Notes: generated by a model not told the origin, from the sequence alone. DNA of 64,000 bases from Desulfobaculum bizertense DSM 18034 (GCF_900167065.1 NZ_FUYA01000001.1:248001-312000); one strand, 5' to 3'; counted from the stretch's first letter, positions 1 to 8,499 are shown. Numbers and translations: made by a program.

Positions 1-249
1 TGGGGGTCTTCCCGGCGGTCGGGACGGACTGGGAAGAAGGTGTCGCGGCACTCCCAGCGCAACGAGCTGTTCAATACGTTTGGCAGGAGACCGGTTCCCT
101 TTCACTATGTGTGTCATCATGGAAGGGTGGACTCCAATCATGTGTGCAAGGTCTTTCATTTGTACGTCATGGTACGCTAACCAAGCGCGAAGCGCTGCTT
201 GACGATTAGCGGGGGCACGGTCAACGATTTTACCTAACTGTTTTTGCAT
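1..249 (-). CDS. HTH-type regulator, partial (C-terminus outside window)
   Basis: Reading the complement from the CAT at 247-249 gives 83 open codons running off the window edge. Residues about 15-55 look like a helix-turn-helix of the XRE/phage-regulator sort (AALRAWLAYHDVQMKDLAHM, then GVHPSMMTHIVKGNRSPAKR). A basic, proline-rich stretch (PSPSRPPGRPP) follows at the edge. It diverges from the CI-like repressor gene at 332, so the two may share a control region. The protein probably acts as a cytoplasmic DNA-binding protein, but the family cannot be fixed because the C-terminus is missing. Start assigned at the only ATG. Confidence 0.6.
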   Translation of the reverse strand, partial: MQKQLGKIVDRAPANRQAALRAWLAYHDVQMKDLAHMIGVHPSMMTHIVKGNRSPAKRIEQLVALGVPRHLLPSPSRPPGRPP

Positions 250-331
250 GAAATTCCCTCTTCGGGATGGACTATATAGATTAGCAGATATGCTTGTCAA
301 GAACGAAGAGTGGGATCTGAGGACAAGACGA

Positions 332-1054
332 ATGAGCAAGATTAGTTCTAAGTATGGGCAAGGCTTTGTGCAGGTTGTGGAGCGCATTAAAGATGCGACA
401 TCCACCCGCACCCAGGTCGAGCTTGCAAACGTGCTGGGCATCCGTCAGTCCAGCATTTCTGATGCAAAGCGACGCGACTCTGTGCCTGCTGACTGGTTTT
501 TGACCCTGTTCCGCAAGTTTGGTCTTAATCCAGACTGGCTGGCCATGGGCCGGGGACCGAAGTACATCAAGACCAAAGAAGGCTATCAGCCTTTTGACCA
601 GCCTGCGCTTTCTGAAACGCTTCACGAAGAAGGAACGTCCTACGGCGATCCTATGGCTGCAGGTCAGGTTGTTTCCTATTATGGCATGTCTGGCGATCTG
701 ACTGAAAAAGGTCAGTGGAAGCCCATCGCTAAAGGAAAAATCATTATTCCGTCCAGCTTCAACCGTGACTCCCTTCTGGTTGTTCAGGTTGATGGTTCCG
801 GCATGGAACCCCTGATTCGCCGTAAGGCTATCATTGGTCTGGATCGCGATCAGAAGTCTGTGACTTCTGGAGAAATTTACGGCGTCCTGGTACCTTTTGA
901 GGGATTGGTCCTGCGCCGGATCTACTTTGACTCTCAGGCCAACCTGTTTGTCCTGAAAGCAGAAAATCCGAATCACGTTGACCAGCACATTTCCATTGAA
1001 GACTACAGTGAAAAAGTTGTTGGCCGCATGGTCTGGATGATGCAGGAAGCGTAA
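332..1054 (+). CDS. CI-like phage repressor family regulator with degenerate S24 domain
   Basis: 240-residue protein. Residues about 10-70 resemble the bacteriophage CI repressor HTH domain (QVELANVLGIRQSSISDAKR, then FGLNPDWLAMGRGP). Residues about 135-235 resemble the LexA/CI S24 peptidase fold. In that family a Ser in a G-D-S-M-x-P motif and a Lys in a V-K-R motif perform self-cleavage. Here the motif reads DGSGMEP (Gly157 in the Ser position) and LVLRRI (Arg195 in the Lys position), so autocleavage looks unlikely. I chose ATG 332 because GAGGA lies 8 nt upstream. An ATG at 248 is in frame but would overlap the divergent gene and has no ribosome site. Likely a stable regulator not controlled by RecA. 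No integrase or phage genes lie beside it. Confidence 0.75.
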   Translation: MSKISSKYGQGFVQVVERIKDATSTRTQVELANVLGIRQSSISDAKRRDSVPADWFLTLFRKFGLNPDWLAMGRGPKYIKTKEGYQPFDQPALSETLHEEGTSYGDPMAAGQVVSYYGMSGDLTEKGQWKPIAKGKIIIPSSFNRDSLLVVQVDGSGMEPLIRRKAIIGLDRDQKSVTSGEIYGVLVPFEGLVLRRIYFDSQANLFVLKAENPNHVDQHISIEDYSEKVVGRMVWMMQEA

Positions 1055-1106
1055 GCAGTTAAGAATTCCTGCCCACAAGCTTTTGCGCGTGCAGTAATTG
1101 TGTATG

Positions 1107-1142
1107 GACGAGCCTTTCTTTACGGAAGGCTCGTCTTTTTTG
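1107..1142 (+). terminator. Rho-independent terminator of the repressor gene
   Basis: Inverted repeat GACGAGCCTT / AAGGCTCGTC with a 9-nt loop, followed by a run of T residues. It lies 53 bp after the stop codon of the repressor gene. Confidence 0.9.
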
Positions 1143-1179
1143 TGCTGTATTTTCTATATGAAATAGACAAAGCTTTATT

Positions 1180-1188
1180 TGTTATAAT
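1180..1188 (+). promoter_or_regulatory. Extended -10 promoter candidate for the GATE-domain gene
   Basis: The gene-free stretch 1055-1360 holds the terminator above and an AT-rich segment containing TGTTATAAT, a perfect extended -10 element. No good -35 element sits at normal spacing. It would give a leader of about 165 nt before the start at 1361. Nothing else recognisable is seen in the leader. Confidence 0.4.
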
Positions 1189-1360
1189 CAGAATTTCTAA
1201 AGACTTGTTCGCTAAAGCTTAACGTGAGGGCGTTTGGCAAGTGAGGGACTTTTCAGTAAGTGCAAGAGGCGCCTGGGTTGTACTCTTGGGTGAGGGCACG
1301 ATACAGTACAGTGCCTTGTTGCGCGAAAACGCATGATGACTCTAACTTTCGGATGAGCAC

Positions 1361-2314
1361 ATGGATTGGAATACCCTTTGGCACGGCCTTGGTTGGCCAC
1401 TGTGCCGCCTCATGTTTTTTATTTCTCTTGGTCTGCTGATTGGTAACCTTATTGAGGCTTTGAACTGGACTCGTGCTGTGGCGCGTGTTGCAGAACCAAT
1501 TACGCGCATTGCGCACCTCAAGGATATTACTGGCGCAAGTTTTTCAATGGCGTTTTTTTCGGGCGTCACTGCGAATACGATGCTGGCCGAGGCGCATGAG
1601 CAGGGGAAGCTGTCAGATAAAGAGCTGATGATCTCGAATCTTTTTAACAGCTTGCCAACGTATTTTTTGCATATGCCAACGCTGTTCTTCATCACGGTGC
1701 CGTTTATTGGGAAAGCGGCCGCGGTGTATGTTGGGCTGACCCTGTGCGCCGCGTTTTTGCGGACGCTGTTTATTATTGGTCTGGGGCGTCTTGCCCTGCC
1801 ACCGCTGGAGCCGGGCTGTGTGCCCTGCCGTCTGGAGGAACATGCCAGCACGGACTGGAATGCCGCGCTGCGCAAGACGTGGATGCGCTTCAAAAAACGT
1901 ATCCGCAAGATTACCCGCATCACGATTCCGATCTTTGTCGCGATCTTTTTCCTGAAGCGTTACGGGGCGTTTGAGGCTCTGGAAGGCTTTCTGGGCGCGC
2001 ATGTCTCCATCTTTTCATGGCTTCCTGCCGAGGCCTTGTCCATTGTTGTTTTTCACGTTGCCGCAGAGTTTACTGCTGGTCTGGCGACTGCTGGTGCGCT
2101 TTTGCAGGGCGGCTCTCTGGGAGTTCGGGAAATCGTTTTGGCCCTGCTTCTGGGCAATGTCCTTTCTTCCCCTATGCGGGCGCTCCGGCATCAGTTTCCC
2201 TATTACGCAGGCATTTTTCGCCCCAAGCAGGCTCTTAAACTTATTGCCGCTAACCAAACCTTGCGCGTGTGTTCTATTATTTTTGTGGGAGTGGTTTACT
2301 ATTTTGTGGGATAG
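1361..2314 (+). CDS. Nucleoside recognition (GATE) domain membrane protein
   Basis: 317-residue polytopic membrane protein. The N-terminal hydrophobic stretch (residues about 8-32) and a segment rich in Ser, Phe and Gly (FSMAFFSGVTANTML, about 62-76) match the GATE/nucleoside-recognition family found in spore-maturation and transporter-like proteins. A cytoplasmic basic loop (about 170-190, KRIRKITRI) precedes four further hydrophobic stretches. The family is an inner-membrane gate-like domain of uncertain substrate, so transport of a small solute is inferred only by family. The gene stands alone between terminators. The ribosome site before ATG 1361 is weak. The next gene is on the opposite strand. 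Confidence 0.7.
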   Translation: MDWNTLWHGLGWPLCRLMFFISLGLLIGNLIEALNWTRAVARVAEPITRIAHLKDITGASFSMAFFSGVTANTMLAEAHEQGKLSDKELMISNLFNSLPTYFLHMPTLFFITVPFIGKAAAVYVGLTLCAAFLRTLFIIGLGRLALPPLEPGCVPCRLEEHASTDWNAALRKTWMRFKKRIRKITRITIPIFVAIFFLKRYGAFEALEGFLGAHVSIFSWLPAEALSIVVFHVAAEFTAGLATAGALLQGGSLGVREIVLALLLGNVLSSPMRALRHQFPYYAGIFRPKQALKLIAANQTLRVCSIIFVGVVYYFVG

Positions 2315-2465
2315 AGACTCTACGATTTTCTCAATGGAAAATATCTAAGTATAGCTTTATTCATGAAAGATAGGCGGAAAGAGTCTGTTTTTGCCGTAAA
2401 AGACGGGGAAAAACGCAGTTTTTTGAAGTAAAACGCACGACGTGCTTGTACGTGCTTACAAAAAT

Positions 2466-2503
2466 GCAAAAAGGCAGGTGTTTCAGACACCTGCCTTTCT
2501 TTG
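2466..2503. terminator. Bidirectional terminator
   Basis: Perfect 12-bp arms AAAGGCAGGTGT / ACACCTGCCTTT with a 5-nt loop, A-rich on one side and T-rich on the other. It lies between convergent genes ending at 2314 and 2525 and can serve both. Confidence 0.9.
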
Positions 2504-2524
2504 TGTTGTGGAGAATTTGAGAAG

Positions 2525-3670
2525 CTATTCTGCTGGAGCAACAGTCTCTTGCGCGGTTTGTGGCTGCGCTACAGTGGGAATGGACTGTTTTTGTTCCAGT
2601 TTTCCAGCAAGTTGCTGGCTCAGGGTGCCAATAGTCTGGATCGCGGGAAGGGCGTTGGTTGTCCCCTTGAAGCGGCGGGCAATCCAGTTGGCGATGTCCA
2701 GAATGTCACTGTGTGCGAGCAGGCTTCGGGAGTCTGCATCTGGAGCCATGCTCAGGATGACACTCTTCATGTGTTCGCGTTCTCCCAGTGCCTGCTTGAT
2801 TTCCTGCGAGAGGTTGTCGAGGCGTTTAGAGGAAGCTCCCTGTGCTTCAAGATCAGCAAAGGCGATGTAGGCCTCTGTGACTCGTTTGGAGGCTTTGCGA
2901 TAGCGACGCATGGTCTCAGGCAACTCTTCGTGAGAGCCGAGGGTCGTGAATGTCGCTCCGACCTCACGCACAAGTTCTGCGTAGTATTCGCGCATCTGCT
3001 GGCATTCTTTGGCGTTCATGACACGGCTTTCAATGGCGGCACCACCCGGAGTGAAGTCGTAATAGCTGTGCGTTGCCTGCTCAGACAGTTCCTGAACAAA
3101 GCTGTCGGCATAAATGCTGTAGACCGTGCTCATGATGCGTGGCGTCAGCAGGTAAGAAAAGACGGCGTCCCGAGCCTTCATGACGTCACGGGTTCCTGTC
3201 TCAAGCCCGGTCATGTCTACGCCATAGTGCATGTTGAGCTTTTTGAAACTGAGTGTGCTCAGCGGGCTGCGGGTGGCGTTCCCCATGCTGTGAGGCGGCA
3301 GGTAGCTCTTGAGGCACATGCTGGCAAGGTCCTGAATAAATGCAGGGCGTACCAGCCTGTCGGTTTGAGGCTCGGGCTTTTCTGCGGGGTCTGTGCTGTT
3401 GGCAAGCGATTCGGGCTCCATGCCGTTGCGCTCTTCCATGCTGGCCTCTGGCTCGGCAGGGGCGTCCTGAGTTGTTTTTTCCTGTGAAGCAGAGCTTTCA
3501 GGACTGGAGGTTTGAGGAATTTTTTGAGTGTAGACGCTGGAGTTGGTGCTGTCTGTGTCCTGCTCTGTGACTGGGGTGGTTTCTGGAGTCTGGTGCATGA
3601 AGAACCAGACCCCGCCACCAATGGCCAGAACCAGAACCACAAACAGTGAGGCGATATACGATTTGTTCAT
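2525..3670 (-). CDS. Membrane-anchored protein of unknown function
   Basis: 381 residues. One hydrophobic helix at residues 6-25 probably anchors the protein, with the bulk outside the cytoplasm. Residues about 28-105 are a low-complexity linker rich in Thr, Ser, Pro and Glu. A mostly helical domain follows (about 110-350), with charged heptad-like stretches around 250-290. The C-terminus is again Gln/Pro/Thr-rich. I do not recognise the family. The linker-plus-helical-domain layout suggests a periplasmic structural or adaptor role, but this is only inference. AGGA lies 9-10 nt before ATG 3670. The radical SAM gene lies 29 bp upstream on the same strand, so the two are probably co-transcribed. 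Confidence 0.55.
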   Translation of the reverse strand: MNKSYIASLFVVLVLAIGGGVWFFMHQTPETTPVTEQDTDSTNSSVYTQKIPQTSSPESSASQEKTTQDAPAEPEASMEERNGMEPESLANSTDPAEKPEPQTDRLVRPAFIQDLASMCLKSYLPPHSMGNATRSPLSTLSFKKLNMHYGVDMTGLETGTRDVMKARDAVFSYLLTPRIMSTVYSIYADSFVQELSEQATHSYYDFTPGGAAIESRVMNAKECQQMREYYAELVREVGATFTTLGSHEELPETMRRYRKASKRVTEAYIAFADLEAQGASSKRLDNLSQEIKQALGEREHMKSVILSMAPDADSRSLLAHSDILDIANWIARRFKGTTNALPAIQTIGTLSQQLAGKLEQKQSIPTVAQPQTAQETVAPAE

Positions 3671-3699
3671 GATCTGCTGTCCTGAGTGATCGTCAGTTG

Positions 3700-4704
3700 T
3701 CAGTGTTTTCGAAAGAACTGCGACGGGCCTTTCAGAATGCCGCAGTCAGCATCCCGAAAGAGTTCTGAGCATTTGCCGGTCGTGAAGCCACGGCCTTCTT
3801 CCGTGTGTTCCTTGATGTCTCGCGGGTTTGCGCCAAGTTCTGCCCAAAACAGGTTCGCACCTGCGGCAGCGCCCAGCGAATATGGCTCGTGAGTGCAGTT
3901 GCCTGTCACACTCCGCGGCATGGCAAGGCGGGTGACTGCCACAATTTGAGCCATGCGGAGTTCGGAAATCATGCCCCGGGCCGCAATTTCGGTTCCGGGA
4001 ACTTCGATACGGCGTGCCGCACCGCTAAAGGCAGGGTCAAAGCTTGCGGTGAACAGAATCATTTCTGCAAGCTCTTCGTTGCTGTGTTCTGGGCCGACTG
4101 GTTCGACGCAGGTGCCAACAACAAGCCCTGCATCCTTGAAAGAGCGGATGCTGTTTTTGCGGGCTTCGGGCTGGAGTCCGGTGTCGATGCCTTCGCGCAG
4201 GCGCAGGGCGTGATACACACCATTGAGGCCAGCGTCTGCCAGCTTTTGTGCGCCATCAAGTTCCTGGTCAGAAACATTGCCAATGAGCATGGTTTCTGGC
4301 TTGAGCTGTGCTCTGGTTTCCTGCACTGCTTCACAGAATTTGCCAAAAGGATAATTGGCTGTCGCCATGATGTAAATGGCATTAACACCCTGTGATTCCA
4401 GCATGGTGGCATGTTCTACCACCTCTTCTGGAGAAAGCTGTGACGCTTTTTTGAAAATCCCGTTGCAGACTGCGAAAGAACAGAATTTGCAGTTTTTGGG
4501 GCAGGGGGACAGGTTAATGGCAAACTGGCCATGAACTTCGGCCCGGTCCTGAGTCAGACTTTTGGAAATGCGTTTGGCTTCGGCCATGATTGCGTAGCTC
4601 TCTACGGAATCAGGTGGAAGGGCCAGCATGTCTGTAATCTGTTGCTTGGAAAACGGAACGGCATCGTGAGACTGTTTGAGCGTGTCCTGAATGCTGAAGG
4701 CCAT
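3700..4704 (-). CDS. BioB-like radical SAM protein
   Basis: 334 residues. The SAM-cluster motif is CPKNCKFC (residues about 68-75), matching the CxxxCxxC signature of radical SAM enzymes. It is preceded by INLSP as in biotin-synthase relatives. The rest fits a BioB/HydE-type TIM barrel (AIYIMATANYPFG, then GLNGVYHALRLREGID, then GTCVEPVGPEHS). It binds a [4Fe-4S] cluster and SAM to start radical chemistry; the substrate is unknown. No other biotin genes are nearby, and it sits upstream of an unknown membrane-anchored protein, so a true biotin synthase role is doubtful. AGGGAG precedes ATG 4704. A PylB- or HydE-like function cannot be excluded. Confidence 0.75.
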   Translation of the reverse strand: MAFSIQDTLKQSHDAVPFSKQQITDMLALPPDSVESYAIMAEAKRISKSLTQDRAEVHGQFAINLSPCPKNCKFCSFAVCNGIFKKASQLSPEEVVEHATMLESQGVNAIYIMATANYPFGKFCEAVQETRAQLKPETMLIGNVSDQELDGAQKLADAGLNGVYHALRLREGIDTGLQPEARKNSIRSFKDAGLVVGTCVEPVGPEHSNEELAEMILFTASFDPAFSGAARRIEVPGTEIAARGMISELRMAQIVAVTRLAMPRSVTGNCTHEPYSLGAAAGANLFWAELGANPRDIKEHTEEGRGFTTGKCSELFRDADCGILKGPSQFFRKH

Positions 4705-4739
4705 AAGCGCTCCCTAAAGGATAAAAGTGGCAGAAGGCC

Positions 4740-4765
4740 GTGTCCTGCATGTGCAGACAGGACAC
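4740..4765. other. Hairpin in the leader of the radical SAM gene
   Basis: Perfect 8-bp inverted repeat GTGTCCTG / CAGGACAC with a 10-nt loop, 36-61 nt upstream of the radical SAM start and downstream of the Cys-rich gene. No adjacent T run, so it may be a weak terminator or a leader control element. Confidence 0.4.
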
Positions 4766-4828
4766 GCACCGCGTTGAAGCATAAAGTTTGCGCTATGGTA
4801 TCAGAAACATCAATGATGTGAAGAGGCT

Positions 4829-5116
4829 TTATGCAGATTCGTCAGGCTTGTCTGCCTCGGCTGCATTTTTTCGCATCTCGGTGAACTCGGTCTTGAGGCG
4901 TTTCAGAACATGCGCATAGCCGCCTTTGTCGTGGGGGAGTGTACAGTCCGTACAATCCTTGACTCCTCGTGTCATCTTGTAGTTCCCCCCGCAGTCGTCA
5001 AGAAAGTACAGCGGGCAGAAGCAGAACAGGCAGTTGAAATGCTCAGGGTCTGCTGTTTTGTGACAGGGATAATACCGGCAGTCCTTGTTCGCGAAAAATT
5101 TGAATGAATGTTTCAT
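4829..5116 (-). CDS. Cysteine-rich small domain protein
   Basis: 95 residues with ten cysteines in the first 65: C13, C18, C29, C32, C34, C42, C55, C58 and neighbours (motifs DCRYYPCH, NCLFCFCPLY, CTDCTLPH). This matches the cysteine-rich small domain family often found beside or fused to cobalamin and methyl-transfer proteins. It is a probable metal- or Fe-S-binding cytoplasmic protein of unknown role. Its ATG overlaps the last base of the stop of the BrkB-type gene (TAATG), so translation is probably coupled. Confidence 0.7.
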   Translation of the reverse strand: MKHSFKFFANKDCRYYPCHKTADPEHFNCLFCFCPLYFLDDCGGNYKMTRGVKDCTDCTLPHDKGGYAHVLKRLKTEFTEMRKNAAEADKPDESA

Positions 5117-6462
5117 TATAGTTGCGTGTCTTCGGTTTTGTCCTGACAGAAATCGCTAAATGAACATTTCTGGGCGAATTCCGTCAGGGTCAGGTTGGAG
5201 TTGCTTTCGTATGCTGCCTGTATCAGGCCGCTAAATACGGGGGAGAGCAGCTTTGAATGCATTTCAATGGGTTGCCGACCGCTCTTGGCCCGAAAATGAG
5301 AAAGCGCACGCAAAATGTCAACAATCCGAACTTTTTCTGGCGGACGAGCCAAGCTAAACGCTTCACTGCCCGGATGGTCAATCTTTTGCACAATTCGGGA
5401 TTGCGCAAGCATGTACATGACATCATTCACCAGCTTCACCGGTGCATTAATTCTGTGGGCAATGGTCTCATTGTCTGGCGTCTCTTTCCCTTGCATAAAA
5501 ACATGAGTGAGCAATGCCAGCATAAGCACAGCAAGCTGCTGTCTGTCGTCAAAGCTGTAGTCGTTCAGTCTCGCTTCACTGTAATAGGTTTCGCTAAACT
5601 GGAGTGCAAAACAAATTTCTGCACCAAGAAGCACAATGACCCAGCTGATAAAGAGCCAGATAAGAAAGAGTGGGACCTGGGCAAAGCTTCCATAAATAGC
5701 ATTATAATTTGAACTTGTGACCTGATACTTGATATACAGGACTTGGGTGACCTGCCACAGTGTTCCTGCGATAAATGCCCCGCCAAATGCAGGCCAGAAG
5801 CGCACCCGTGTATTGGGGATAAAAATATAGATAAAGAGTAGGGCGAACCAGGTTGTGATGAAAGGCAGGGCCTTGAGTGTGATGATGTAGAGTGTGCTAA
5901 AAACAGAATAGCTCAGGATATTTTGGATAAAGCCTGTGTTTTGGACGGATGCCGTGGCGCTGATGGCAACCAGAATGAGCAGGGGGCAAATGAGGACGAC
6001 TGTGAGGTAGTCTGAAAACTTGCGCCAGATGCTGCGCTGGGCCTTGATGCCAAAGATGCTGTTAAAGCTGGCCTCAATGTTTCCCAGAAGCGAAATGACC
6101 GTAAAGAGCAAAAAGGAAACACCAATGACGCCGAGGGTGGCGACATTGGTGTTGTTGATATAGCCAACTATGGCATCGACGATTTCAGGGTTTCCGGTGG
6201 TCGCACGCAAAAGTATGCTGCGAATAAAGTCGGAATCCTGAAAGCCAAAGCCCTTGGAAATAGAGAAGGCAACAGCCAGCAGGGGAACAAGTGAAAGCAC
6301 TGTTGTGTATGCCAGTGCAGAGGCGCGCAGGAGGCACTGGTCTGCAATAAACCCGTGCCCAACCATGTATATCCAGCGCACCAGACGTGCGACCTGAATT
6401 TCTGCAAAACTTCGTTCACTGTTCTGGTCATCGTCATCCATGTACTGGCGTAACCTGAGCAT
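5116..6462 (-). CDS. YihY/BrkB-family inner-membrane protein
   Basis: 448 residues. The first about 300 residues carry six hydrophobic segments with YihY/BrkB hallmarks: LRASALAYTTVLSLVPLLAV (about 44-63), ITTWFALLFIYIFIPNTRVR, then AFIAGTLWQ and NAIYGSFAQVPLFLIWLFISW. Residues about 310-440 form a soluble C-terminal domain with a winged-helix feel. The family was once called ribonuclease BN, but that name belongs to a different enzyme. Its real function is not settled, with transport or a cell-envelope role suspected. The gene is followed by the overlapping Cys-rich gene. The HD gene lies 35 bp upstream on the same strand, suggesting an operon. Confidence 0.8.
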   Translation of the reverse strand: MLRLRQYMDDDDQNSERSFAEIQVARLVRWIYMVGHGFIADQCLLRASALAYTTVLSLVPLLAVAFSISKGFGFQDSDFIRSILLRATTGNPEIVDAIVGYINNTNVATLGVIGVSFLLFTVISLLGNIEASFNSIFGIKAQRSIWRKFSDYLTVVLICPLLILVAISATASVQNTGFIQNILSYSVFSTLYIITLKALPFITTWFALLFIYIFIPNTRVRFWPAFGGAFIAGTLWQVTQVLYIKYQVTSSNYNAIYGSFAQVPLFLIWLFISWVIVLLGAEICFALQFSETYYSEARLNDYSFDDRQQLAVLMLALLTHVFMQGKETPDNETIAHRINAPVKLVNDVMYMLAQSRIVQKIDHPGSEAFSLARPPEKVRIVDILRALSHFRAKSGRQPIEMHSKLLSPVFSGLIQAAYESNSNLTLTEFAQKCSFSDFCQDKTEDTQL

Positions 6463-6497
6463 AAACGCTTCCCCGTGGGCTGTGGCCCTGCGGGTGA

Positions 6498-7049
6498 TTA
6501 CACAAGGCCAGTTTCAGCAGCAACTCCAGTAATGGCATCAATGGAGAGCTGCAGGAACTCGGCAAGCTCCATGTCCAGCTTGTCACACTCGCGAATGCGG
6601 TCGCGGTCGACGCTGGCAGCAAAGGACTTGTCTTTCATTTTTTTCTTGAGGCTCTTGGGCTTCATCCCTTCCATACGGTTGGGGCGTACCAGTGCCGCAG
6701 CAGTAATAAGACCCGTCACCGTTTCACCTGCGCGCAAGGCGTAGTCAAAATGGCTCTTGGGGTCCACTTCTGTATATTCGCTGTTGTGAGCAACAATAGC
6801 ATAAAGTGCGTCTTCCGGCAGCTTGCCTTCGAGCATTTCCCGGCTTTTGGCGCCGTGTGCTTTGAGTTCATCTTTTGTCTGCGGATAGTCAAGGTCATGC
6901 AAAAGACCAGTAATGCCCCAGAGTTCAACATCTTCGTTGAAGTGCTTAGCAAGAGCGCGCATGACAGCTTCGGTCTGCTCAGCGTGATGCAGCAGGCTGG
7001 GGGGATTGCTTTCCTTAACCATCTGATATGCTTCGTCTCGTGAAATCAT
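6498..7049 (-). CDS. HD domain phosphohydrolase
   Basis: 183 residues. Metal-binding HD-domain residues are visible: H21 or H22 (SLLHHAEQTE), H51-D52 (GLLHDLDYP), a later His (AIVAHNSEY, about 88) and Asp further on. This fits the HD/HDIG superfamily of metal-dependent phosphohydrolases acting on nucleotides or related phosphoesters. The C-terminus (LELAEFLQLSIDAITGVAAE) is helical. The substrate cannot be told from sequence. AGGAGA lies 7 nt before ATG 7049. The gene diverges from the lysozyme-fold gene at 7212 and leads into the brkB-type gene. Confidence 0.75.
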   Translation of the reverse strand: MISRDEAYQMVKESNPPSLLHHAEQTEAVMRALAKHFNEDVELWGITGLLHDLDYPQTKDELKAHGAKSREMLEGKLPEDALYAIVAHNSEYTEVDPKSHFDYALRAGETVTGLITAAALVRPNRMEGMKPKSLKKKMKDKSFAASVDRDRIRECDKLDMELAEFLQLSIDAITGVAAETGLV

Positions 7050-7170
7050 TGGGAATCTCCTGCAATATTTTTTGATTCAAGAGTAGTGCTAATACTCCTG
7101 ATGTAAAAATCAAGTCTTGAACAAAATTGCGCTGGCACCGTTTTTGCTCAAACTCTCTGCGGGAGAGAGG

Positions 7171-7191
7171 AGCGTCAGGAATTTTGACGCT
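7171..7191. other. Hairpin in the leader of the lysozyme-fold gene
   Basis: Perfect 7-bp inverted repeat AGCGTCA / TGACGCT with a 7-nt loop, 20 nt upstream of ATG 7212. It may affect translation of that gene or bind a regulator. Confidence 0.35.
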
Positions 7192-7211
7192 TCTTTCGTG
7201 AAGGAGAGAGC

Positions 7212-8414
7212 ATGAGTAAAGTTTCTGGAGTATCACAGCAGCTCACAGCGCAGGAGCGTTTGGCAGAAATTCGCCAGTATGCGGCACGACACGCCTCTGG
7301 TGGCGCGTTTGCTGGGCTTTTGCGAAATATTTTAGGTGGGGATGCGTCCACCTATTCGAGCATTCAGGCGCAGTTGATGCTGGGTGGTCAGTTTTTGAAC
7401 ACAATGGATGGCGACAGTGCGGATCATGTTTCTGGGCACACAGCACAGGAACTGGCTCGCCTGAGTGATGCCTCTATGCTGATGGACAGCCTGCTTGGTG
7501 AAAAAAGCGAGCATGAGCCTACGGACCTTTTGGGTGGCATGATTGGCGGTATGCCTGCGGGCGCGCAGACTTTGGCCACAATGCTAAGTGCCCTTGAGGG
7601 CGCCCATGCGACAGACAAAAATCTGTCACAGGAGCAGATGCAGCAGAGCAGGGATGCGAAAACAGTGGATTCTGTGGAACAGGATTCTTCTGAAATGGCA
7701 CCGCCTGTAGCATCCTCAACAGCTTCACCATTGCGCGACGCCGCAGAGCAGACTCTGGCTGAAAAGAGCTTTGGGAGTAAAGAAGCCGCTGATTTGGCAG
7801 GACTTCTTGCTGCCCGTTTTGAGTCCAATGGTGACCCCGGTGTGATTGGCTACGATCGTCACGGCGGCACGTCCTATGGCCTGTATCAAATTTCATCACG
7901 TGCTGGGACTTTTGACAGCTTTTTGACGTTCCTCTCTGATCGAGAGCCAGAATGGGCGTCTGATCTGCGAGCAGCGGGCCGGGCCAACACCGGTTCAAAG
8001 TATGGTCCAGTGCCGTCTGTGTGGCGACGCATTGCCAAGGCCGACGGTCAGCATTTTTCTGACTTGCAGCATGAATTCATCAGGCAGACGCACTTTATGC
8101 CAGCCGCAGAAAAGCTTGCAGCTCTGACAGGCATTGATCTTCGCTCTGAGGGGGGCGTTTTGGGTCAGGTCTTGTGGAGCACAGCCGTGCAGCATGGAGC
8201 TTCTGGCTCCGTACGGATTTTTGCTGAGGCGCTGGATGCCATAAAGGGCGCATCCGCAGGGAATTTTGACATGTCGCTTATTAAGGAAATTTACAAGACC
8301 CGTGGCAAGCAGTTCAGCTCCAGCACGCCGCGTGTGCAGGCCGCTGTGCAGGACCGTTTCAGCCGTGAGATGGAACTTGCCCTGAATATGCTTGGAGATA
8401 GTTCGCTGGCCTAA
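7212..8414 (+). CDS. Lysozyme-fold (chitosanase/transglycosylase-like) protein
   Basis: 400 residues. The N-terminal half (about 1-190) is low in recognisable motifs, with Gly/Met-rich and Ser/Gln-rich stretches. The C-terminal half (about 195-370) resembles the lysozyme-like fold seen in phage- and secretion-associated peptidoglycan hydrolases: ARFESNGDPGVIGYDRHGGT with a likely catalytic Glu in RFES, then SYGLYQISSR, then DLQHEFIRQTHFMPAAEKLA. It probably cleaves or binds cell-wall glycan. There is no clear signal peptide, so export, if any, needs another route. Strong ribosome site GGAGAG before ATG 7212, and a terminator follows. It is 28 kb from the particle cluster, so it is not obviously part of it. 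Confidence 0.65.
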   Translation: MSKVSGVSQQLTAQERLAEIRQYAARHASGGAFAGLLRNILGGDASTYSSIQAQLMLGGQFLNTMDGDSADHVSGHTAQELARLSDASMLMDSLLGEKSEHEPTDLLGGMIGGMPAGAQTLATMLSALEGAHATDKNLSQEQMQQSRDAKTVDSVEQDSSEMAPPVASSTASPLRDAAEQTLAEKSFGSKEAADLAGLLAARFESNGDPGVIGYDRHGGTSYGLYQISSRAGTFDSFLTFLSDREPEWASDLRAAGRANTGSKYGPVPSVWRRIAKADGQHFSDLQHEFIRQTHFMPAAEKLAALTGIDLRSEGGVLGQVLWSTAVQHGASGSVRIFAEALDAIKGASAGNFDMSLIKEIYKTRGKQFSSSTPRVQAAVQDRFSREMELALNMLGDSSLA

Positions 8415-8448
8415 ACAGCAGCCACAGCGTACTGCCGCAAAGGGCAGT

Positions 8449-8490
8449 AAAAGACGTGCAGTATGGAAGTCCGTGCTGCACGTCTTTTAT
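8449..8490. terminator. Bidirectional terminator
   Basis: Perfect 13-bp arms AAAAGACGTGCAG / CTGCACGTCTTTT with a 14-nt loop and flanking T-rich sequence, between convergent genes ending at 8414 and 8500. Confidence 0.9.
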
Positions 8491-8499
8491 TTTTCTGCG

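Noticed and set aside
5116-6462. Ribonuclease BN
   Set aside because: That older name for YihY/BrkB-type proteins is not supported; the true enzyme is a metallo-beta-lactamase fold protein.
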